Positions 45,871 through 54,207 of a stretch of 64,000 bases of DNA are shown here, in pieces (positions within the stretch are counted from its first letter, which is position 1; the number at the start of each line of letters is the position of its first letter). Source of the DNA: Pseudomarimonas salicorniae (GTDB taxonomy: Bacteria > Pseudomonadota > Gammaproteobacteria > Xanthomonadales > Xanthomonadaceae); NCBI RefSeq assembly GCF_023156535.1, contig NZ_JALNMH010000002.1, positions 186,001 through 250,000 of the forward strand, in the 5' to 3' direction. Position numbers and translations under genes: made by a program. Below the pieces are notes generated by a model. The model saw only the letters and a list, made by a program, of their open reading frames with translations. It did not search any database and had not been told where the DNA came from.

Positions 45871-47756
45871 GCGCTCGCACCCTCCTTGGCTTGCAGATTC
45901 TGTCGGCGCATTTCGAACAGCCGTCGCAGCGATGGCCGGTCCAGCAGGCTGCGAAGACCGGCGTGCTCGGGCAGCCGTTCGGGCATGGGCAGGTACAGGG
46001 GATCCATCAGCAGCCGGTCCTTGCCGCTCAAGGCGCGCTCAAGCCAGACCGCTGCCTCGTCCAGTCGGCCAAGGCGCAGCAGGCCGTCGACCACGTAGTA
46101 GCCCAGCACCGACGGCGCATCCTCCTTGATCAGGGTGTCGAGGAGGGCGGAGGCCGCCTGCTGATCTCCCTGCCCGACCAGCAGGCGCGCCTGCATGAAG
46201 ATCGCCATGCCCTCACTGAGCCCGCCCGAACGCCGAGCGGAATCGATCAGGGCCTGCGCCTCATCGAAGCGACCGACCCCGATCAGGCCAGGCAGCACGG
46301 TGTCGGTCAGCAGCGCCGGCGAGCGCCGGTAGAAGCCCAGCGCCTGGGCTGTCTGCGCCGCGTCCAGTGCCTCCGCGTAGCGCTCCTCGAAGATCAGCAG
46401 CCGGGCCAGGTCATGGTGGTTGGCGGCCTGCAGTGGATCCAGTTCGACGGCCAGCCGCTCGGTAGCTTCGGAGCGTGGATCCAGCACCCAGAAAAAATAA
46501 TCACCGGCGAAGTTGACGATCTCGGGGTCGCGCGGACTCAGCGCCAAGGAGCGCGTGGTGGCCTCCTCGGCGAGGTCGAGGTCACCGGAATACAGCCAGG
46601 CGACGTAGCCCAGCACCGACCACGCTTCGGCGTTCTCGGGATCCAACTCCAGCGCGCGGCGCGCGGAGAGCCCGGCCACGCGCTGCACCTCCAGGTCGCT
46701 GGGGACGGCCTCCGTGGTCAGGTCCGTCGAGGCGTAGGTGGCGAGCAGGGTCAGGCTGCGCGCCAGGCCCGCATGCGCCGGGGCGTAGTCGGGGGCCAAC
46801 GCGACCACCTCGCCAAACAGCCGGCGCGACACCTGCAGCGCCTCCACCCCACGCAGGGCCATCTGCTGACGCGCCTTCAGGTAGCGCTCGTAGGCGGCGA
46901 GGTCGATACGCTCGGCGCGTGGGGCCACTTCGCCACCGAGTTTCACCTTCAGGGCGCCAACGATCGCGGCGGTGATCTCGTCCTGCAGGGCAAAGATGTC
47001 GCCGGCCTCGCGGTCGTAGGTTTCCGACCACAGGTGGAAGCCGTCCTCGGCGGTGACCAGCTGGGCGGTGATGCGAATCCGATCCCCCTGCTTGCGTACG
47101 CTGCCCTCGAGGATGTGGTTCACGTTGAGCGCGCGGCCGATCTCCCGCAGATCGCCAGTCTGGTCGCGAAAAGCGAACGAGGACGTGCGGCCGGCGACCT
47201 TCAGGTCAGGCAGTTTCACCAGCGCGTTGAGCAGTTCCTCGGCGATGCCGTCAGAGAAGTACACCTGCTCGGGATCCGAGGACATGTTGACGAAGGGGAG
47301 GACGGCGATCGAGGTGCTGGGCTCTCGCAGAGGGACAGGCACTTCCGGGCTCGGCAGCGGTTCGTCGGCAGCCGCGCCGGTCTCGGCCGTGGCGACCCCC
47401 TCGGGTGTCTCCGCGCGCTGCCCGGGCTTCCACAGCACCAGGGCCGCCACGCCGACCAGCAGCACGATCACCGCCACATCCAGCTTGCGCGCGGTGTGGT
47501 CGACGATGCTCTCGTCCCGACGGATGTCCCGCTCGCGCTTGATGCCCTCCGGGGTCAGCTCGAACACCCAACTGAAGATCAGCGCCGGGACGAAGCCGAT
47601 CGCCAGCATCACCACCAGCGTGCGCAGCACCCACTCCGGGGTGGCAAAGATGGGCAGCACGGTCTCGGCCACCTGCACCACCAGCCAGGCAGCCACCACG
47701 TACAGCCCGGCGACGCGTATGACATTGCGACGGCGGAGTTCGGCGAGGAAGCTCAT
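45867..47756 (-). CDS. P-C: TolB-N/FlgO-like TPR membrane protein (array member 3)
   Basis: 629 residues from ATG 47756 (ATGA overlap with P-B). Head MSFLAELRRRNVIRVAG and helices about 14-36, 42-64 and 93-110. TolB-like domain: SIAVLPFVNMSSDPEQVYFS, GIAEELLNAL, KVAGRTSSFAFRD, ILEGSVRKQGDRIRITAQLV, GFHLWSETYDREAGDIFALQ. TPRs include ARRALELDPENAEAWSVLG. The cysteine tail is missing; the protein ends LFEMRRQNLQAKEGASA. The linker GIKRERDIRRDES resembles that of P-D, suggesting a C/D duplication. Confidence 0.82.
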   Translation of the reverse strand: MSFLAELRRRNVIRVAGLYVVAAWLVVQVAETVLPIFATPEWVLRTLVVMLAIGFVPALIFSWVFELTPEGIKRERDIRRDESIVDHTARKLDVAVIVLLVGVAALVLWKPGQRAETPEGVATAETGAAADEPLPSPEVPVPLREPSTSIAVLPFVNMSSDPEQVYFSDGIAEELLNALVKLPDLKVAGRTSSFAFRDQTGDLREIGRALNVNHILEGSVRKQGDRIRITAQLVTAEDGFHLWSETYDREAGDIFALQDEITAAIVGALKVKLGGEVAPRAERIDLAAYERYLKARQQMALRGVEALQVSRRLFGEVVALAPDYAPAHAGLARSLTLLATYASTDLTTEAVPSDLEVQRVAGLSARRALELDPENAEAWSVLGYVAWLYSGDLDLAEEATTRSLALSPRDPEIVNFAGDYFFWVLDPRSEATERLAVELDPLQAANHHDLARLLIFEERYAEALDAAQTAQALGFYRRSPALLTDTVLPGLIGVGRFDEAQALIDSARRSGGLSEGMAIFMQARLLVGQGDQQAASALLDTLIKEDAPSVLGYYVVDGLLRLGRLDEAAVWLERALSGKDRLLMDPLYLPMPERLPEHAGLRSLLDRPSLRRLFEMRRQNLQAKEGASA

Positions 47757-49924
47757 TCGCGCCCTCCGTCATCAACCTGCCCATTGGCAAGCGCGCGGAT
47801 GGCTGGGTGTTCACGATGGCGACCTAGCTCGGGCAGCACCAGCAGGCCATCGAGGCTCCAGTAGTGCATCGGCAGGGCAAGGTAGGCGCGAAGCGCTTCG
47901 GCCAACTCTTCGCTGTCGACCACGGGCGCCAGGGCCAACGCGGCTTCGGCCATCACTTCCGAACGGATCAACGCGTCGCGTGCAAGCGTCGGATTCGCGA
48001 GAGCCCGATCGACCGCCGCGCGACTCGCCTCGAGCCTCCCGAGCAGCGCCTGCGCCCGGGCCATCTCGATCCACAGGCGGTAATCGTCCGGGTCGCCGGC
48101 AAGCAGACCCTCGACCTGCTTCCGCGCCGCCTCCGCCAGCTGTCGACTGCCGTCCCGGTCACCCTGGGCGTACAGCATCCTCGCCCTCCATGCGTTGGGC
48201 ATCAGCACCCGGAACTGGTTCTCCACCACCTCACCGGACTGCGAATCGAGGTAGCGCGACAGGCGCGTCCAGTCCCCTGCGCCGTAGGCGATGGCCAGAC
48301 TGATTTCCGGCAGCGCTCGCTCACTTTCGGGCAGGTCGAGTCCGCCGAGGCGATCCATCTCGGCGATTGCCCGCGCGTAGTTTCCGGTCCTGCGCGCCCT
48401 GGCCTGCTCGTAGTAGGCGCGCCGGAACACTTCGGGCACGTTGGGCAGGGTCCAGATGACCGAAGCCCAGTAGTTGGCTTCCTCCATCCTGCCGATCAGC
48501 AGATAGGTCTCGAACAGGGTCTGCGCGGGAGTCCACGAGCGCGGATCAAGCCGGGCCGCGCGCAGCAGGGCGGCGATCGCGGCCTGCGGCTTGCCCACTC
48601 GGCGCAGCACGTAGCCACGTATCGCGACCAGCTCGGCGCTACCGGGCAGTCCCTCCTCGGCACGGCCCAGCTCGGCCAGCGCAGCCTCCCAGTCCAGTTC
48701 GGCGCGGTAGTAGTGCTCGGCGAGCGCCAGGCGGACCACGGGATCGTCCGGGCGCAGCGCCAGGGCGCGGTCGATCCACTCCCGGCTGGTGCGGCGGTCC
48801 TCGTCGCGGCGCGTCTGGTACCAGAACCGGTTGGCATATTCGCGACCGAGCTCGGCCATGGCCACGGCGAAATCCGGATCAGCCTCCACCGCCTGCCGGT
48901 AGAGGGCGATGCGTGCATCAATGGCACCGCGGGCCCAGCTCTCGCGTCCCTGGCGGGCGCGCAGGTAAGCCTCATAGGCGACCGGACTGCGCGTCGGCGG
49001 ATCGACGCCGCCGGGCTCGGCGGCCACCCCCAACTTGCTGTTCAGTGCGCTGGCAATGGCCCGCGCGATCTCGCTCTGGATCTCGAACACGCTCTCCGGC
49101 TTCAGCTCGCGGTCGAAAGTCTCGGCCCAGAGGTGCGCATCGGTGCGCGCATCGATCAGCTGGGCGTTGATCCGCACGCGCTGCCCGGCGCGCTGTACGG
49201 CGCCCTCCATGACGTGGGCGACACCCAGCTCATCGCCGATCTGTCGCAGGTTCTTGGTGGTGTCGCGGTACTCCAGCACCGAGGTGCGCGAGATCACCGT
49301 CAGCGCCGGATTGCGCGCCAGCTCGGTGAGCAGGTCATCGTGCACGCCATCGACGAAGTAGGCGGTGTCGGGCTCGGCACTGCGGTTGGTGAACGGGAGC
49401 ACCGCGATCGAGCCGGACGGCGGCACCAGCTCATCGTCGAACGGGACCCGGCCGGGCGTATCGGCCTGCGCCGTGGGCGCAGGCGCAGCGTCGACGGCCG
49501 CTGCAGGTGCCTCGGCAGGTGAATCCGACTGGCTTCGGAATCCGGGCCCCAGATGCTGCCAGGCCATCAGCACGACGACGAAGAACACCGCGCCCAGCGT
49601 CAGCATGTCCAGCCGGCTGGCGTGCGTCGCGGGATCGGCGTGTTCAGTGGCGGGCGCCTCACCGTCATCGACGTGGATGCCGCGGCTGTCGACCTCGAAG
49701 ACCCAGGCCAGGCCCAGCGCCGGGACGAAGCCCAGCAGCAGCAGCGCGATCAGCGTCTTGCCGACCCACTCCGGTGCGCCGGTGAAGCCGAGCACCACGT
49801 CGGCCACCTGCAGGGTCAGCCAGCCCAGCACGATGTAGGCGGCAGCGACGCGGAACACGTTGCGCCGCTTGAGCTCGGCATAGAGACCGTCTGACTTCGT
49901 CCCGTCCGTGTTCGGCGCGCTCAT
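47753..49924 (-). CDS. P-B: longest TolB-N/FlgO-like TPR membrane protein, subfamily II (array member 2)
   Basis: 723 residues from ATG 49924, whose ATGA overlaps the P-A stop; a longer frame upstream is a P-A shadow. Head LYAELKRRNVFRVAAAYIVL. The loop after helix 2 reads FEVDSRGIHVDDGE instead of the usual ELTPEGLKRD. TolB-like domain of the P-E type: SIAVLPFTNRS, YFVDGVHDDLLTELA, VISRTSVLEYRDTTKNL, VMEGAVQRAGQRVRINAQLI, HLWAETFDRELKPESVFEI. Long TPR region. No cysteine tail (ends ANGQVDDGGRE). Confidence 0.82.
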   Translation of the reverse strand: MSAPNTDGTKSDGLYAELKRRNVFRVAAAYIVLGWLTLQVADVVLGFTGAPEWVGKTLIALLLLGFVPALGLAWVFEVDSRGIHVDDGEAPATEHADPATHASRLDMLTLGAVFFVVVLMAWQHLGPGFRSQSDSPAEAPAAAVDAAPAPTAQADTPGRVPFDDELVPPSGSIAVLPFTNRSAEPDTAYFVDGVHDDLLTELARNPALTVISRTSVLEYRDTTKNLRQIGDELGVAHVMEGAVQRAGQRVRINAQLIDARTDAHLWAETFDRELKPESVFEIQSEIARAIASALNSKLGVAAEPGGVDPPTRSPVAYEAYLRARQGRESWARGAIDARIALYRQAVEADPDFAVAMAELGREYANRFWYQTRRDEDRRTSREWIDRALALRPDDPVVRLALAEHYYRAELDWEAALAELGRAEEGLPGSAELVAIRGYVLRRVGKPQAAIAALLRAARLDPRSWTPAQTLFETYLLIGRMEEANYWASVIWTLPNVPEVFRRAYYEQARARRTGNYARAIAEMDRLGGLDLPESERALPEISLAIAYGAGDWTRLSRYLDSQSGEVVENQFRVLMPNAWRARMLYAQGDRDGSRQLAEAARKQVEGLLAGDPDDYRLWIEMARAQALLGRLEASRAAVDRALANPTLARDALIRSEVMAEAALALAPVVDSEELAEALRAYLALPMHYWSLDGLLVLPELGRHREHPAIRALANGQVDDGGRE

Positions 49925-51798
49925 TGGCCACACTCCAGCCTGGGGTCCGGCGACCCGTGCCACTGGCAGCCGTCGGGCGCGCCATGCTCGGCCCAGTAGG
50001 CAGGCAGGCCATGGCGCTGCGCGATCTCGGCAAAGCGCGGATGGGCGCGGAAGTCCGCATCGACCGGCGACCAGATCATCATCAGCAGGATCTGGCCCGA
50101 GGCGGGCTTGGGCCGTAGCGCTTCCTCGATCGCGGCATCGGTGAGCCCGGCGAACAGCATCAGGGTGGTCCAGTCGTAGCCGGGCTGCTGCTCCACGGCC
50201 TGCCGGAGCGTCGCGAGCGCGGCTGGCCGCTGGGCCGGGTCGGTGATGGCCGGTGCCACCGCGTGGTGCACGGCGCGCACCGCCTCCGGTATCCGGCCAT
50301 CATCACGCAGCCAGTCCTGGAAACGCCGCGCGGTCTCTTCGGCATCGCTGCCGTGCAGCGCCAGCTTGAGCAGCCAGGCGCTGGCGGGGCCGCGCCAGCC
50401 GAGCGCGTGGCCACGCTCGAGGTGCTCGCGGGCGCCGGCCAGCTCGCCGTGGATCAGCTCGGTCGCGCCCAGCCAGCCGACATGGATACCGCTGAGCGGA
50501 TCCAGGCGATGGCTCTCGGCGAAGGCCTCGGCGGCGGCATCGACGTGTCCGGCCTCGAGGTGGGTCAGCCCCAGCCACATGCGGCTGTTGGCGTTGTTGG
50601 GCTCCAGCGTCAGCGCGCGCTCCAGCAGCGCGCGTGCCTCGTCGCGGCGACCCGCGTCGGCGGCGATGCGCGAGCGAACGGCCAGGGCCTCGGCCAGGTC
50701 CGGCAGCAGGTCGAGGGCCCGCGCGGAGGCGTCGTCGGCCTGCTCGAAGGACGTTTGGGCAGCGTCCGGGTAGTAAGAGGGCATGACGTACAGCGTCGCG
50801 GCGAGGGCAGCCCAGGCCTCGGCGAACTGCGGATCGCGCTGGACGGACTGTTCCAGCAGGCTGCGCGCTGGCTCGAGGCTGGCCCCGCGCTGGGTGAACA
50901 GCTGGCGACCACGCAGGTACAGGCTGTAGGCCTCCAGGTCGTCGGTGGCGCGCCGCACGCGGACGGTCTGCACGCCGAGCGGCTCGGCCAGGGCATCGGC
51001 CACGGCCTGGGCGATCTCCTCCTGCAGGGCGAAGATGTCGGTGAGCTCGCGATCGAAGCTGTCGCTCCACAGCGGCTGGTCGGTGGCCGCGTCGATCAGC
51101 TGCACGCTGACCCGTACGCGATCGTCCTGGCGGCGCAGCGAGCCATCGAGCACGTGCGCCACGCCCAGCTGGCGGCCGATCTCCCGCGCGCTGTGCGACT
51201 GCGCGCGCAGGGCGAAGGACGAGGTGCGCGAAGCCACGCGCAGCCCGTCGATGCGTGCCAGCACGTTGAGGATCTCCTCGGCGATGCCCTCGGCGAGATA
51301 GGCATTCGACGGATCGGGACTGAGGTTGGCGAAGGCCAGCACCGCCAGCGAGCGCGGATCGGCGGGCACCGCCGGCGGGCGCTCGGAGTCCACGGCGGCC
51401 TCCCCGACGGGTAAGGCACGCCCGGTCGCGGCCTCGCCGCGCGGCTCGGCACGGTCGAGGACGAAGTGGCGCAGGCCGGACAGCGCCAGGGCCATCAGCA
51501 CCAAGGCTACGGTCAGCTGGTCGAGGCGCCGCGCGGTGCGCCGGCTTACCGGATTGGCAGCACCGGCGCCGGCATCGCGCCGTAGTCCCTGCGCGGTCAA
51601 TTCGTAGCGCCAGGACAGCCAGAGCACCAGCGGCCACAGCGCGAGCAGCGCCAGCGCGAGGTTGCGCACCGCACGTTCCGGCAGGCCGAGCAGGGGAAAC
51701 AGGAGATTGGCGACGATGATCAGCAGCCAGCCGAGCGCCAGCCACGCCAGCCCGGCGCGGAACACGTTGCGGCGACGAAGCTCCGCAAGCAGCCGCAC
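49921..51798 (-). CDS. P-A: TolB-N/FlgO-like TPR membrane protein, first of the array
   Basis: 625 residues from a GTG at 51798, with GGGGGGAGA about ten bases upstream. The head MRLLAELRRRNVFRAGLAWL is recognisable but the membrane region has diverged (WRYELTAQGLRRDAG instead of WVFELTPEGLKRD). TolB-like domain: SLAVLAFANLS, YLAEGIAEEILNVLA, RVASRTSSFALRA, VLDGSLRRQDDRVRVSVQLI, PLWSDSFDRELTDIFALQEE. TPRs include LLERALTLEPNNANSRMWLG. Tail YWAEHGAPDGC with a second cysteine twelve residues on. As the promoter-proximal gene it would set the rate for the coupled P genes behind it. Confidence 0.82.
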   Translation of the reverse strand: MRLLAELRRRNVFRAGLAWLALGWLLIIVANLLFPLLGLPERAVRNLALALLALWPLVLWLSWRYELTAQGLRRDAGAGAANPVSRRTARRLDQLTVALVLMALALSGLRHFVLDRAEPRGEAATGRALPVGEAAVDSERPPAVPADPRSLAVLAFANLSPDPSNAYLAEGIAEEILNVLARIDGLRVASRTSSFALRAQSHSAREIGRQLGVAHVLDGSLRRQDDRVRVSVQLIDAATDQPLWSDSFDRELTDIFALQEEIAQAVADALAEPLGVQTVRVRRATDDLEAYSLYLRGRQLFTQRGASLEPARSLLEQSVQRDPQFAEAWAALAATLYVMPSYYPDAAQTSFEQADDASARALDLLPDLAEALAVRSRIAADAGRRDEARALLERALTLEPNNANSRMWLGLTHLEAGHVDAAAEAFAESHRLDPLSGIHVGWLGATELIHGELAGAREHLERGHALGWRGPASAWLLKLALHGSDAEETARRFQDWLRDDGRIPEAVRAVHHAVAPAITDPAQRPAALATLRQAVEQQPGYDWTTLMLFAGLTDAAIEEALRPKPASGQILLMMIWSPVDADFRAHPRFAEIAQRHGLPAYWAEHGAPDGCQWHGSPDPRLECGQ

Positions 51799-52038
51799 TC
51801 AGAGGGTCTCCCCCCGCCAGCTCGCGGAGTTGCCAGGAAGTGGCGCCCACGCGAAAGATTGCGCGCAGGCCGCACTGGCGAACGGGGTAACGCGGCCGCG
51901 CGCTGGTTCAGCGCAGGGACGGACTCGCTTCTGCATGGCAGTGGGTTCCCCGGCCGGAACATCCGACCCACCGATGCCTCCTTCGAGAATGCCAGCATGC
52001 CCGGCCTGACGCCAGCATCGACAAGACCCGCTGCGTCT
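51799..52038. other. Leader region of the paralog array
   Basis: 240 bases between the upstream sensor kinase stop and the first array gene. It is the only sizeable gap before nine coupled P genes and the likeliest place for the array promoter. I see the ribosome binding site near 51807-51816 but no convincing -35/-10 pair and no strong terminator after the kinase gene. Confidence 0.35.
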
Positions 52039-54114
52039 TCACGCGCGCGGCAGCAGCACCCTGAAGCAGGCCCCGCCGTCCGCCGTCGACTGGTAATCGA
52101 TGCTGCCGCCCATGTGCTCGACCAGTTCCCTGGAGATGGCAAGGCCGAGCCCGCTCCCGCCCTGCGTTCGGGTGCTTGAAGCGTCCGCCTGGGAGAACCG
52201 CTCGAACATGCGGTCACGGAACTCGACCGGCACACCGGGACCATGGTCGCGCACAGCGATCACCACACGCGCGTCGACCTCTTCCGCCGAGAGCTCGACC
52301 ACGGCACCCTGTGGCGAGAACTTGATCGCGTTGGAGACCAGATTGCCCAGCACCTGGATAAGGCGCTGCCCGTCCACCCTGACTTCGACATCGGGCAAGG
52401 GGTCGAGCAGCTCGAGCCGAACCGAGCGATCAGCCCCGTAGGTCTGATTGCTGGACAGGACATTGAGCAGAAGGGGCTTCAAGCGGCGGACTTCCATGGT
52501 GAACCGCAGCCGCCCCGCAACCATCCGATCCAGATCGAGGAGGTCGTCGATCAACTGGCGCAGCCGCTGGCCGTTGTCCAGCGCCACGTGGAGAAGCTTG
52601 CGCGACTGTGGATCAAGACCGTCTCCGGCGGTGCCAGCGAGCAATCCCACAGCCCCCATCAGCGCGGTCAGGGGTGTCCTCAACTCGTGGCTTACGACCG
52701 CCACCAGCTCTCCCTTCGCACGCTCGATGCGGCGCTGCTCGGAGACATCCTCCACGAGAGTCCAGACCAGACGTTTGCCCTGCGGATCGCTGGCCACCAG
52801 CGCGGAGAGGCGGACCGACTGCAGCGCTCCGTCGGCACGCCGCCAGTCCAGTTCGACCGGGTCGCAGCGACCGCTGGTCTGCAGGCGCTCCATCACCCGG
52901 TCGTGTGCGCTGCGCTCGGCAAACAGGTCGACAAGGCACAGCCCCGCCAGCTGCTCCGGGCCCAGTCCGCATTGCGAGAGCAGGGCGGGATTGGCCTCGC
53001 AGACCCGGCCACTGTCCAGGTCGGTGAGCAGGATGCCGATCGGCGACAGCGCGACCAGATGCTGCAGCAGATCGTTGCGATCGCGGAGTTCGCGCTCGGC
53101 CCGCTCGAGCTCGGTGACATCACGCGAGACCAGAACATAGCCACGCGGCCCCTCACCCGAAACGCTCGCGTGGGTGGCAGCGGTCAGCTCGAAGAATCGT
53201 CGTCCCCCCGCGCCATCCACCGGCAGCCGGATGCGTGGGCTCGTGCCGTCCTCGCGGGCATGGTCGAGCAGCGCGGTTACCGGAGCACGCGAGCCCTCGG
53301 GCAGGAGATCCGACAAGGGAAGGCCGGCTGGCGCCTCGCCGGACAGCGGCAGCTGCTCACGATGCTGGGCGCGCACCTGGCGCAGGCGGCGCTCTGCATC
53401 GAGTTCCACCAGCGCATCGGGCATGGCATCCAGTGTGCTTTCCAGCCGCCAGCGGCCCTGGCGCAGCTCATCGATGACCCGACCCAGCACCAGCAGCATC
53501 AGCAGCGGGGTGGAGAGCAGCGCCGAGCTGAGCATGGTGATCCAGGTCAGCACGCTGGCGGCCTCGGCATCGGCGCCGATCTGGGGCAGCACCCCGGACC
53601 AGGCGGACAGGGCCCGGTTGGACATGGTCACCGCCTCGACCACCATGACCACGGCAAACACCCGGGCCACGCGCGAATCCACCCCCTCGGCGCCGCGCCA
53701 GAGCAGCCAGGCGCTCACCAGGCGCAGGGCCGCCAGCGAGGCGGCCACCACGGTGACCCGCAGCGGCCGCTGCGGCTCGACGAAGGTCCACCACAGCACG
53801 GGAAGGGTCAGCAACAGCAACGCCCACCAGACCTGTGGTACCCGGTCGCGGCGTCCGCACAGGTGCAGGATGCCGACCAGCCACAGTGCGTAGCTGAGCA
53901 TCGGCAGCTGGTTCAGCCCCGCAGCCCACCAGGGCGAGGAAGCATCGTTCACCAGCACGGGCGTCGCCGTGGCCAGCGCCAGCGCCAGAGAGCCCGCAGC
54001 GAACCAGGGTGTGGTGTCCTTGGGAGCCCCCACGGCAATGGCCCAGCACAGCACGCCGCCGTTGATCGCGCTGACCAGTCCGATCAGGAACACCAGGCTG
54101 ATGTCCGGGGTCAC
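52039..54114 (-). CDS. Membrane PAS sensor histidine kinase
   Basis: 691 residues from a GTG at 54114. Seven or so N-terminal helices (about 5-215) form a membrane sensor. Two PAS-like domains follow (about 225-345 and 350-470; ATLDAMPDALVELDAERR-like start, and VALSPIGILLTDLD). The H-box is LVAVVSHELRTPLTALM and the ATPase domain has NLVSNAIKFS, RDHGPGVP and GGSGLGLAISREL. There is no receiver domain and no response regulator gene next to it. It lies immediately upstream of the array on the same strand, so it might be co-transcribed or sense the same envelope signal; both are guesses. Confidence 0.9.
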   Translation of the reverse strand: MTPDISLVFLIGLVSAINGGVLCWAIAVGAPKDTTPWFAAGSLALALATATPVLVNDASSPWWAAGLNQLPMLSYALWLVGILHLCGRRDRVPQVWWALLLLTLPVLWWTFVEPQRPLRVTVVAASLAALRLVSAWLLWRGAEGVDSRVARVFAVVMVVEAVTMSNRALSAWSGVLPQIGADAEAASVLTWITMLSSALLSTPLLMLLVLGRVIDELRQGRWRLESTLDAMPDALVELDAERRLRQVRAQHREQLPLSGEAPAGLPLSDLLPEGSRAPVTALLDHAREDGTSPRIRLPVDGAGGRRFFELTAATHASVSGEGPRGYVLVSRDVTELERAERELRDRNDLLQHLVALSPIGILLTDLDSGRVCEANPALLSQCGLGPEQLAGLCLVDLFAERSAHDRVMERLQTSGRCDPVELDWRRADGALQSVRLSALVASDPQGKRLVWTLVEDVSEQRRIERAKGELVAVVSHELRTPLTALMGAVGLLAGTAGDGLDPQSRKLLHVALDNGQRLRQLIDDLLDLDRMVAGRLRFTMEVRRLKPLLLNVLSSNQTYGADRSVRLELLDPLPDVEVRVDGQRLIQVLGNLVSNAIKFSPQGAVVELSAEEVDARVVIAVRDHGPGVPVEFRDRMFERFSQADASSTRTQGGSGLGLAISRELVEHMGGSIDYQSTADGGACFRVLLPRA

Positions 54115-54207
54115 CCGTTGCGATCTCCGCGGAAGCAGGCTCGGCCAGCAGTGTAGCCGGCGCCGTACGGGTACGCGGCGGCGTCGGGGGATATCCCCTA
54201 AGCCGGC

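Noticed and set aside
45891-47864. A 657-codon open frame on the plus strand across P-C (similar ones oppose the other P genes)
   Set aside because: It mirrors the P genes codon for codon and repeats the same antisense composition. The minus-strand proteins carry clear domains.
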